Of a stretch of DNA of 6,159 nucleotides, positions 1 to 6,159 are shown piece by piece. Numbering within the stretch: position 1 is the first letter of the stretch; each line of letters starts with the position of its first letter. The notes under the pieces were generated by a model. That model made no database searches. It saw only the letters and a list, made by a program, of their open reading frames with translations, and was not told the origin of the DNA. This DNA is from Gammaproteobacteria bacterium (lineage in GTDB: Bacteria; Pseudomonadota; Gammaproteobacteria; GCA-001735895), in assembly GCA_029288195.1 (NCBI GenBank), contig JARFPR010000483.1:1-6159 (forward strand), read 5' to 3'. The translations under genes and the position numbers were made by a program.

Positions 1-2097
1 TTCGAGACCTTTATTCCGCAATACCTGATCAACGAGGCGACCGGCGCCTACTGTCGGTCGGTTGCCGCGGCAGAGTTTTTTGAAGGCGACGAGCGTTTCA
101 GCCAGTTCCTCTACTCCATCGGTGTTGTCCCAAACGACCTGCCGAACCTGTTCCCTTTCCTGGCACAGGAAATACTACATGGCCGAAAACTTGTCGTGTT
201 TCCAGAGGGTGGCATGGTCAAGGATAAACGCGTGGTGGACCAAAAAGGCCGGTACAGCGTTTTTTCACGCACCGCCAACGAACGTCGCAAACATCACCGT
301 GGATCGGCAGTGATCGCGCTCGCTGTGGATGCATTTAAAACCGCTTTATTGCATGACTTCGCAGCCGGTAAATATCACCGCGTCGAGCACTGGGCTGAGC
401 AACTGAAATTTGATAGTGTCGAACAGCTGATGCAGAAGGCGGCAAAACCGACCGTCATCGTCCCGAGTCATATTACCTTCTACCCAATCCGGGTAAGCGA
501 CAACATTTTGCACCAGGCCGCACGCCTGTTTAACCGGAGTATTAACAAGCGTTTCGCCGAAGAACTGATTATCGAGGGTAACCTGCTGTTCAAGGAAACC
601 GATATGGATATTCGCTTTTCGCGGCCGATCATCGCTGGCGATTACTGGCGCTGGTGGGAAAAGAGATTGCTCCCCAACGTCGTACATCGATTCGAATCCT
701 TAAACGAATTATTCGCACTTAAACCCAGCGAAGGTCATTGGGGTGGACGCATTCATGCGATCGGCATGAAGGTTAAATCCAACCACGTGCGCGATGACTA
801 CATGCGCTCCATGTACGAGGCGGTTACGGTCAACCTCAGTCATATCGCATCGCTGATCATTATGGAACTATTCGAGCAGGGCCTTTCCCAAATTGATTGC
901 GGCCGCTTTCATAAAATGCTTTATCTCGGGATCAAGCTTATACAAAAAACCGATTATCACCTGCACCGCAGTTTATGCAATCCCGAGGAGTATGACGCGA
1001 TCATCAGCCGCGGCAGCAGTCGGCTGGACCAATTTCTCAAAACCACGACCAGCATGAAGCTGCTGCATGTTGATCAGGGCAATTACGTGATCGACCAAAA
1101 ACTGATTGAAGATTTCCACGTCGACGATATTCGTACCGAAAACCTGATCAGTGTATACGCAAATGAAGTCAGCCCCTTGTCGAAAATAACTCGTATCATT
1201 GAAAATGCGATGCAGCAAGCCGACAAGATCAACGCGCGTGCGCTTGCCGATTATCGCTTTAATGACCAGGTACTGGCTTACGAATGGGATCGTAAGCAGT
1301 TTCAACGCGAGCGCTACGAAGAGATAAATTCGCAGCAAACGCAAACTGCCGATGCCAACTGGTATTTTCTCAAATCGAATAATAAATCGGCTTCGGCAGT
1401 GCTACTGATTCACGGGTTCCTCTCCGGCCCCGCCGAACTGAGAAGCCTTGGTGAGCGTCTGCATGCTGCCGGCCACCATGTACTGGGTGTACGACTCAAG
1501 GGCCACGGTACCTCACCCTGGGATTTGCGCAGCCGCAACTGGCATGATTGGGTCGAATCGGTGGAGAGAGGCTACGACATTGTTAAAGCCTACAGTCAGT
1601 CGGTGCATATCGTGGGCTTTTCCACCGGTGGCTTGCTGGCCTTGAATCACGCCGCGAATCATCCCAATAACAGGATTAAATCGGTAATCAGTGTCAACGC
1701 GCCAGTCCATTTCAAGAATAAAAACATGGTTTTCGTGCCCCTGGTGCATCATGCCAATCGACTGGTGAGCTGGGTAAGTTCCGAAGGACTGGTACCCTTC
1801 ACGCCAAACCAACCCGAGAACCCGGAAGTCAATTACCAGCACATCCCGGTACGCGCGCTTTACCAATTACAGCAATTTATCGACCACTTAACCGCAAATA
1901 CCCTCACGATCGCTGCAGATGTCTACCTTTACCAGGGAGACGAGGATCCGGTGGTGGCCCCCGCCAGTGTCGAAACGCTGGATAAACTGATCATTGCCGA
2001 GAATAAAACCAGAATTGCGCTGGACAGCGACATACACGGTGTGGTTTTTCGCAATATTGATGAGGTTCAGGAAAAGATTTGCGCATCTATTCTATAA
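1..2097 (+). CDS. PlsC-like acyltransferase fused to alpha/beta hydrolase (5' end missing)
   Basis: The frame is open from base 1 to the TAA at 2095-2097, so the start lies outside the window; the GTG at 196 is an internal valine just before the FPEG motif and is not a start. Numbering from base 1, residues 67-71 read FPEGG, the glycerolipid acyltransferase block III, and residues 160-164 read FYPIR, resembling block IV. Block I (HxxxxD) must lie upstream. A mainly helical stretch of unknown role (about 200-455) follows. The C-terminal part is an esterase/lipase-like alpha/beta hydrolase: HGF oxyanion loop at 471-473, RLKGHG further on, nucleophile Ser541 in GFSTG, probable Asp649 in GDEDPVV and His679 in DIHG. 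I infer acyl transfer to a glycerolipid or lysolipid plus hydrolysis of an ester, substrate unknown. The diguanylate cyclase gene follows 63 bases downstream. Domain calls are firm; physiological role is not. Confidence 0.85.
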   Translation, partial: FETFIPQYLINEATGAYCRSVAAAEFFEGDERFSQFLYSIGVVPNDLPNLFPFLAQEILHGRKLVVFPEGGMVKDKRVVDQKGRYSVFSRTANERRKHHRGSAVIALAVDAFKTALLHDFAAGKYHRVEHWAEQLKFDSVEQLMQKAAKPTVIVPSHITFYPIRVSDNILHQAARLFNRSINKRFAEELIIEGNLLFKETDMDIRFSRPIIAGDYWRWWEKRLLPNVVHRFESLNELFALKPSEGHWGGRIHAIGMKVKSNHVRDDYMRSMYEAVTVNLSHIASLIIMELFEQGLSQIDCGRFHKMLYLGIKLIQKTDYHLHRSLCNPEEYDAIISRGSSRLDQFLKTTTSMKLLHVDQGNYVIDQKLIEDFHVDDIRTENLISVYANEVSPLSKITRIIENAMQQADKINARALADYRFNDQVLAYEWDRKQFQRERYEEINSQQTQTADANWYFLKSNNKSASAVLLIHGFLSGPAELRSLGERLHAAGHHVLGVRLKGHGTSPWDLRSRNWHDWVESVERGYDIVKAYSQSVHIVGFSTGGLLALNHAANHPNNRIKSVISVNAPVHFKNKNMVFVPLVHHANRLVSWVSSEGLVPFTPNQPENPEVNYQHIPVRALYQLQQFIDHLTANTLTIAADVYLYQGDEDPVVAPASVETLDKLIIAENKTRIALDSDIHGVVFRNIDEVQEKICASIL

Positions 2098-2098
2098 T
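2093..2098 (+). promoter_or_regulatory. Candidate -10 element ahead of the diguanylate cyclase gene
   Basis: A perfect TATAAT overlaps the stop codon of the upstream gene and lies 62 bases before the cyclase ATG. No recognisable -35 hexamer sits 16-18 bases upstream and there is no extended -10 TGn, so this could be chance in an AT-rich spot. If real, it would let the cyclase be transcribed separately from the acyltransferase-hydrolase gene. Confidence 0.25.
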
Positions 2099-2138
2099 TA
2101 GATTAATGTGAGGCTGGCATAAGGAAAGGGCCACAAGA

Positions 2139-2151
2139 TTCAAGGCTTGAA
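2139..2151 (+). repeat. Short inverted repeat in the diguanylate cyclase leader
   Basis: TTCAAG-G-CTTGAA is a perfect 6-base inverted repeat with a one-base centre, ending nine bases before the ATG, over the place where a ribosome-binding site would be expected. It might be an operator half-site pair. The central spacing is too small for an RNA hairpin with full 6-base arms. It is short enough to be coincidence. Confidence 0.3.
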
Positions 2152-2160
2152 ACTCGGTAA

Positions 2161-3456
2161 ATGCATCACCCTACTCGTTTACTAATCTATGGCTTTGCGA
2201 TCGTCATCCTGATGATGATTTCCCTGGCCGTCATCGCGTTTTACTCGACCAGTAGCAGTAATCGCGATGTAAGCCAGCAGGTTTCGCAACAGCTCGAAAA
2301 AATAAACCTGATAAACGAGCTCTCCACTATCATCCAAAGCCGCACCCGTTTCATGCAATCGATGCTGTTACACGATGAGGAATTCATCGAGGCGGAGTCA
2401 TGGCCAAACTTCAACCGCATGGCCGGCTCCTACACTGAAACTCGAACCCGGCTGGTACCCTTGCTGGCACCGCGCGAGCGCGAAATCATGGATGCGATTG
2501 ATCGCCTGGATCGCGATATCAACGATTTGAATCGACAGGTTTCGGTGCTGTTTCTCAATGGCAGTCGTGATGAAGCCAGCAAGATCCTGCTGCAGGAAGT
2601 GTTACCCAAGACAGCACCCTTACTCTCCCACCTTTCCGAACTTACCCAGGCGCAGCGTATGGATGTGCAAAAGGTGTTGCTGATATCCAGTAGCGATGCC
2701 GAAAAAAATCGCATTCAAATTGTCATTTTCTCGGTCATCGCGGTGTTGGTAAGTCTTACCGTGACCTTTATCGCTATATGGTATGGACGGAAGTTGTCGG
2801 GTCAGTTACAGAATATGAACAATTACCTGGAGCAGAAAATCTATGAACGTACCGAGTCCCTGCTCGATACGCAAAAGGAACTGCTTGAAGACAATAACGA
2901 ATTAACGCGCATGGCATTAACCGACAACCTGACCGGTTTGTCGAATCGCACCAGTATGAACCAGATTCTGCGCAAGGAATTCTCCAGGTTTGAACGCCAC
3001 GATCAACGTTTCGGCATCATCATGCTGGACATCGATCACTTCAAGAGTGTTAACGATAACTATGGTCACGATACCGGGGACACGGTTTTACAGCAACTGG
3101 CATCGATTTTTGAAAACGCGATTCGTGCCAGCGACTTCGTCGCACGCTGGGGTGGGGAGGAGTTCCTGATTTGCTGCACCACGATCGAGGAGGAAGATCT
3201 GCTGCCGATAGCGGAAACAATCAGAAAACTTGTAGCGACTACCAGCTTCGAATCCGCGGGACAGATAACCGCCAGCCTGGGCTGTGCGGCAATCGTTAAA
3301 GGCGAAACAATTGGCGAATTGATCAAGCGCGCTGACGTGGCGCTTTACGAAGCAAAAAATAACGGCCGCAACCAATCGATAGTTTCGGAGTTCACCGATA
3401 TTTCGCTGATTCAGGACCCGGATGAGAATGTGGATAAGGACTTTCACGATATCTGA
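2161..3456 (+). CDS. Membrane-bound diguanylate cyclase (GGDEF) with periplasmic sensor region
   Basis: This 431-residue protein should make cyclic di-GMP from two GTP. It has a short cytoplasmic start, a membrane helix at about 7-28, a periplasmic region of about 155 mostly helical residues, a second helix at about 185-208, a charged probable coiled coil at about 212-250, and a GGDEF domain from about 250 to 415. The domain shows DNLTGLSNR (255-263), the metal-binding LDID (D290, D292), an RASD inhibitory I-site (322-325) and GGEEF (331-335), so it looks catalytically active and subject to product inhibition. The ATG start is forced: the codon just before it is an in-frame TAA, and the next Met codons lie inside the first membrane helix. 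No good Shine-Dalgarno sequence precedes it. The periplasmic part resembles four-helix-bundle sensors in layout, but I cannot name its family or ligand. Confidence 0.93.
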   Translation: MHHPTRLLIYGFAIVILMMISLAVIAFYSTSSSNRDVSQQVSQQLEKINLINELSTIIQSRTRFMQSMLLHDEEFIEAESWPNFNRMAGSYTETRTRLVPLLAPREREIMDAIDRLDRDINDLNRQVSVLFLNGSRDEASKILLQEVLPKTAPLLSHLSELTQAQRMDVQKVLLISSSDAEKNRIQIVIFSVIAVLVSLTVTFIAIWYGRKLSGQLQNMNNYLEQKIYERTESLLDTQKELLEDNNELTRMALTDNLTGLSNRTSMNQILRKEFSRFERHDQRFGIIMLDIDHFKSVNDNYGHDTGDTVLQQLASIFENAIRASDFVARWGGEEFLICCTTIEEEDLLPIAETIRKLVATTSFESAGQITASLGCAAIVKGETIGELIKRADVALYEAKNNGRNQSIVSEFTDISLIQDPDENVDKDFHDI

Positions 3457-3502
3457 CCCTGTTTGCTGGTCATCTCTGCCTTACCCGCCTAACCGCTCCA
3501 AT

Positions 3503-4060
3503 CTAATCGATCGAATGCAACTCCACGCTGCGATCCTCACCGCGGCTGAACCAGGCATGATGAACCTTGTCAGTGCCATGCTCATAAAACAATTCCAGGC
3601 TGTGGGTCACAACCGGGAATGCAAGCTCGTCCCAGGGGATCTGCTCGCGGGTAAACATACCGACGTCCAGGCTTTCCAGCCCTGCCGAAATCTCTTCGCT
3701 GACAAGTTCTCCGTGAAACATAAGGTAAACCTGGGAGATGTAGGGCATGCTGAAAATACCGAATAAGGTTAGCGGACCTGCATGCGCATTGGCCTCTTCC
3801 ATCGCCTCCCGGGCCGCGGCCTCGGCCACGGTTTCGTTATTTTCCATAAAGCCGGCAGGCAGAGTCCACAACCCGTAACGCGGTTCGATCGCGCGTTTGC
3901 ACAACAGTATCCTGTCGCCGCGCGTCAGTAACGCACCACATACATTGTTCGGATTTTGATAATGGACGTAGCCACAGTTGTCGCAGACAAAGCGCTCACG
4001 ATTATCATCGACCGGAATTTTCAGGGTAACAGGCTGTCCACACTGGCTACAGTAGTTCAT
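3503..4060 (-). CDS. Nudix hydrolase with N-terminal zinc ribbon (Nudix_N_2 type)
   Basis: This 185-residue protein starts with a zinc ribbon (C4-x2-C7 and C26-x2-C29), followed by HYQNP and a Nudix fold. The Nudix box runs from G70 to A92: G70, E76, R84-E85 and E88-E89 are all present, so the metal-binding glutamates are intact. The late glycine of the consensus is Asn91 and the residue after R-E is Ala86. As I recall, zinc-ribbon relatives with the IEPRxGxWTLPAGFMENxE signature also vary at these sites. It should hydrolyse a nucleoside diphosphate linked to another group; the substrate cannot be read from sequence, though NADH- or ADP-ribose-like compounds are plausible. Its ATG overlaps the TGA of the phosphorylase gene by four bases (ATGA), making it the last gene of the leftward operon and probably translationally coupled. 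Confidence 0.92.
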   Translation of the reverse strand: MNYCSQCGQPVTLKIPVDDNRERFVCDNCGYVHYQNPNNVCGALLTRGDRILLCKRAIEPRYGLWTLPAGFMENNETVAEAAAREAMEEANAHAGPLTLFGIFSMPYISQVYLMFHGELVSEEISAGLESLDVGMFTREQIPWDELAFPVVTHSLELFYEHGTDKVHHAWFSRGEDRSVELHSID

Positions 4061-4800
4061 TGTTGCATCAATCTCGCCGCAGCGAGCAACAACGACTTTA
4101 CCTGTCGCATGCCCTGCTCCATGTTTTGCAGAATATCCTGCATGCTGATAGAGCTGTCGCCAACACCTGCAGCCCAGTTTACAACCAGCGCCAGGCAGGC
4201 GTAATCTATTTCGAGTTCGCGTGCCAGTGCCGCCTCCGGCATGCCCGTCATACCGACCAGGTTACAGCCATCGTTTCGCATCCGGCTAATTTCGGCAGCG
4301 CTCTCGAGGCGAGGGCCATTGGTGCTGCCATAAGTGCCGGATGCAGCGAGCGGTTGACCCGTTTGCAATCCAGCCTCCATCAGGATACCGCGTAACTCGG
4401 CATTGTAAGGCCAGCTGAAGTCAACATGGGTAACTTGACCATCGTCTCCATCAAAAAACGTATGTTCACGTCCCGAACTGTAATCGATAACCTGGTCAGG
4501 CAGGGCCAGTGTCAGGGGTGGCATATCGCTGGTGATTCCACCGACTGCATTTACCGCGATAATCTTTGTAACCCCGAGCTGCTTCAAGGCCCAGATATTG
4601 GCGCGATAGTTAACGCGATGCGGCGGCACCCGGTGCCCCGGTCCATGGCGTGGCAAAAAGACAAGTGGAATATCGTGCCAGCGCCCCTGCAAAATATCTG
4701 CCGAGGTATCGCCTAAGGGAGTATTACGAGGTGCCTGCTCCTCTAGATGAAAATCTTCTCCGAGCGAATAAAGTCCGCTACCACCAATGATTGCCAGCAT
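4057..4800 (-). CDS. S-methyl-5'-thioinosine phosphorylase (MTAP/PNP family)
   Basis: This 247-residue enzyme belongs to the trimeric purine nucleoside phosphorylase/MTAP family. Visible signatures are the phosphate loop GGSGLY (6-11), LPRHGPGH (49-56), PPHRVNYRAN (59-68), NAVGGI (84-89), GMTGMPEA (183-190) and VVNWAAG (206-212). True MTA phosphorylases carry Asp in the purine-recognising segment equivalent to 208-210; here Asn208 matches the Asn that 6-oxopurine PNPs use. The family is known to include a bacterial branch (Pseudomonas PA3004 is the characterised member) acting on methylthioinosine, giving hypoxanthine and methylthioribose-1-phosphate. I therefore prefer methylthioinosine over methylthioadenosine. 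Its ATG shares one base with the TGA of the preceding gene, and an AAAAGG lies seven bases before the start. The hypoxanthine it releases is the substrate of the adjacent gene product. Family assignment is near certain; specificity is inference. Confidence 0.92.
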   Translation of the reverse strand: MLAIIGGSGLYSLGEDFHLEEQAPRNTPLGDTSADILQGRWHDIPLVFLPRHGPGHRVPPHRVNYRANIWALKQLGVTKIIAVNAVGGITSDMPPLTLALPDQVIDYSSGREHTFFDGDDGQVTHVDFSWPYNAELRGILMEAGLQTGQPLAASGTYGSTNGPRLESAAEISRMRNDGCNLVGMTGMPEAALARELEIDYACLALVVNWAAGVGDSSISMQDILQNMEQGMRQVKSLLLAAARLMQQ

Positions 4801-5354
4801 CAGACTACCTTTTCAGGCAGGGCATAAATACTGGAGAGATTGCGAAAATGTCCGTTCAAATCCATGCCCACACCGTAGACATAGCAGTCGCCGCATTCGA
4901 GTCCGACGTAGTCTGGAACTACATCTGCCTTTTTCCTTTCATGGGTTTTACCAATCAGGAATACGCTGCTACATTTGCGCGCGCCGTGCTTCAGGCAGTA
5001 GGATTTGACTTCTTCGAGGGTATAACCCTGGTCGTAAATATCGTCAACGATAATTACGTTGCGGTCCTTGATTTCATTTTGCGGATAGGCTTTCCATAAA
5101 ACATCTTTACCGAGCGTCGCGAGCCGGTATCGAGTGGCGTGCACGTAATCGAGCGTTAACGGAAAATTCCAGTGACGCAGCAATTGCCCGGTTAAATAGA
5201 GCCCGCCATTCATGACGCAAAGGACCAGCGGAAAATCCTCTTCGCCGTCAGCTTCGACCTTGCGTGCGAGCTCGGCAATAGCCTGCTCGACCGCGTTATC
5301 GTCGAACAATAATTCGGCGGTCTGGTGTACTTGCTGGGCTCGGTCTGCATTCAT
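4800..5354 (-). CDS. hpt: Hypoxanthine-guanine phosphoribosyltransferase
   Basis: This 184-residue type I phosphoribosyltransferase should convert hypoxanthine or guanine plus PRPP to IMP or GMP in the cytoplasm. The PRPP-binding motif is at 100-113 (VIIVDDIYDQGYTL), with the two acidic residues D104-D105 and a variant loop, DQGYT in place of the common DTGKT. Other expected parts are MNGG at 48-51 (the PPi-binding loop, usually LKGG or similar), HATRYR at 72-77 in the flexible-loop position, Lys136 for purine contact, and GVGMDLNGHFRNL (161-173), matching the C-terminal metal- and pyrophosphate-binding segment. Length is normal. It begins one spacer base after the stop of the MscS-like gene and ends overlapping the phosphorylase ATG by one base. 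No Shine-Dalgarno sequence is apparent, which suggests coupled translation. The close pairing with a hypoxanthine-producing enzyme supports hypoxanthine as a real substrate. Confidence 0.9.
   Translation of the reverse strand: MNADRAQQVHQTAELLFDDNAVEQAIAELARKVEADGEEDFPLVLCVMNGGLYLTGQLLRHWNFPLTLDYVHATRYRLATLGKDVLWKAYPQNEIKDRNVIIVDDIYDQGYTLEEVKSYCLKHGARKCSSVFLIGKTHERKKADVVPDYVGLECGDCYVYGVGMDLNGHFRNLSSIYALPEKVV
4808..4813 (-). promoter_or_regulatory. Ribosome-binding site of the phosphorylase gene
   Basis: On the minus strand AAAAGG sits seven bases before the ATG at 4800, inside the last codons of the phosphoribosyltransferase gene. It supports this start, which also gives the usual MxAIIGGSGLY beginning of the family. 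Confidence 0.5.
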
Positions 5355-5355
5355 G

Positions 5356-6159
5356 TCAGGATTTACTTATCGCAACGGGTTCACCAATATGAATTGTCGA
5401 TGTCGGAAATGCAATCTCGGCGTTGTTTGCCTCGATGATCTCGGCAATGCGCAGCATGACATCCTGCTTGATCTGATGGAATTTTACCCACTGCGTGGTT
5501 TTGGTAAAGCAATAGATAAAGAAGTCCACCGATGAATCTGAAAACTCATTGAAGTTAACCATCATGGTTGTATCGGGATCTATTTCGTCGTGGCTTTTAA
5601 GCATTGCTTCTACCTCGGCCACGACCTTATCCATGCTGGTCAGGTCGGAATAGCGCAATCCAATAGTTTCATAGATCCGGCGATTCGCCATGCGCGAGGG
5701 ATTTTCGACAATTATACTGGTGAACACCGAGTTGGGTACATACAAGGGTCGCGATTGAAAATCGCGGATCATCGTTACCCGCCAACCGATGTTCTCCACG
5801 GTGCCCTCGATATCGCGATCGGGGGAACGAATCCAGTCACCGATAACAAACGGCCGGTCCAGGTAAACGATCAGCCCGCCGAAGAAATTGGCCAGCAGGT
5901 CCTTGGCCGCGAAGCCTACCGCGATACCGCCAATGCCACCCATCGCCAATACGCCCGAGACGCTGAAGCCGAGAGTCTGCAGTATTACCAGGGCGGCAGT
6001 AATGATAACCGCCAGGCGCACCAGCTTGCTGATTGCCTGTACGGTATGCTTGTCGACTCGATCCGAATTCTCGCTGTATTCCTGTTCCGCCCCTCGAATT
6101 ATTCCGAGCAAAAACCAGGTGATACAAACCAGCACCCCAACATCGCGTACGTAATCTGA
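5356..6159 (-). CDS. MscS-family mechanosensitive channel, YnaI-like (5' end missing)
   Basis: The frame stays open to the right edge, so the N-terminus is outside the window; 267 residues are visible. The GTG at 6135 falls inside a hydrophobic segment that continues upstream and is unlikely to be the start. Numbering from the edge, membrane segments lie at about 7-23 and 46-65, then the glycine/alanine-rich pore helix at about 69-95 (MGGIGGIAVGFAAKDLLANF), followed by the cytoplasmic beta domain (DRPFVIGDWI, EGTVENIGWR, PLYVPNSVF, ENPSRM) and the alpha/beta vestibule ending in AFPTSTIHI. These match the low-conductance YnaI branch of the family as I know it. The channel would open under membrane tension and release small solutes during osmotic downshift. 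About a quarter or more of the protein is probably missing. It is the first visible gene of the leftward operon, with one base between its TGA and the next ATG. Confidence 0.93.
   Translation of the reverse strand, partial: SDYVRDVGVLVCITWFLLGIIRGAEQEYSENSDRVDKHTVQAISKLVRLAVIITAALVILQTLGFSVSGVLAMGGIGGIAVGFAAKDLLANFFGGLIVYLDRPFVIGDWIRSPDRDIEGTVENIGWRVTMIRDFQSRPLYVPNSVFTSIIVENPSRMANRRIYETIGLRYSDLTSMDKVVAEVEAMLKSHDEIDPDTTMMVNFNEFSDSSVDFFIYCFTKTTQWVKFHQIKQDVMLRIAEIIEANNAEIAFPTSTIHIGEPVAISKS

Noticed and set aside
196..198. GTG as start of the acyltransferase-hydrolase gene
   Set aside because: It is the valine just before FPEG, the frame is open to base 1, and the upstream residues continue the acyltransferase domain.
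3454..3472. Possible hairpin terminator between the convergent cyclase and Nudix genes (TGACC, nine-base loop, GGTCA)
   Set aside because: The stem is only five base pairs, cannot be extended, overlaps the cyclase stop codon and has no T-run on either side.
3422..4716. Several open frames on the plus strand opposite the Nudix and phosphorylase genes
   Set aside because: Their translations show no recognisable domain and they mirror well-conserved genes on the other strand, so they are shadows.
5750..5766. Perfect seven-base inverted repeat with a three-base loop (CGCGATT / AATCGCG)
   Set aside because: It lies inside the channel coding region in conserved protein sequence, has no T-run and no repeat copy elsewhere; likely chance.
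6133..6135. GTG as start of the channel gene
   Set aside because: The frame remains open to the edge and the hydrophobic segment begins upstream of it; the family is longer at the N-terminus.
1..6159. Search for CRISPR repeats, tRNA, insertion-sequence ends or toxin-antitoxin and defence genes
   Set aside because: No direct repeat series, cloverleaf, transposase motif or defence-type domain was seen; nearly all bases are within the six genes.

Overview
The window holds six protein genes and almost no non-coding DNA. The two ends cut through genes. Base composition is moderate and even, and no RNA gene, insertion sequence, CRISPR array or phage gene is visible. The set of families (a PlsC-like acyltransferase fused to an alpha/beta hydrolase, a membrane GGDEF protein, a YnaI-like MscS channel, a 6-oxopurine-type methylthioinosine phosphorylase and a Nudix_N_2 hydrolase) fits a gammaproteobacterial chromosome, probably an environmental or marine lineage. 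That placement is inference from family recall, not from a search.

Left half, rightward genes: bases 1-2097 are the 3' part of a large gene. Its product has a PlsC/GPAT-type acyltransferase region at the N-terminus and a complete Ser-Asp-His alpha/beta hydrolase at the C-terminus. After a 63-base gap comes a 431-residue membrane-bound diguanylate cyclase (2161-3456) with an intact GGEEF site and an RxxD inhibitory site. A 46-base gap separates this gene from the convergent genes on the other strand.

Right half, leftward genes: four genes are packed as one probable operon, transcribed as MscS-like channel (runs off the right edge), hpt-type phosphoribosyltransferase, methylthioinosine/methylthioadenosine phosphorylase, and Nudix hydrolase. 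The junctions are one spacer base (TGA-c-ATG), a one-base overlap (TGATG) and a four-base overlap (ATGA), so translational coupling is likely.

The two middle genes make metabolic sense together. The phosphorylase has an Asn at the position expected to read a 6-oxopurine, so it should release hypoxanthine from methylthioinosine. The phosphoribosyltransferase would then turn hypoxanthine into IMP using PRPP. The Nudix enzyme could act on a related nucleotide by-product, and the channel gene at the front may only share the transcript. I found no clearly novel system. The most unusual items are the acyltransferase-hydrolase fusion and the co-translated salvage pair behind a mechanosensitive channel.
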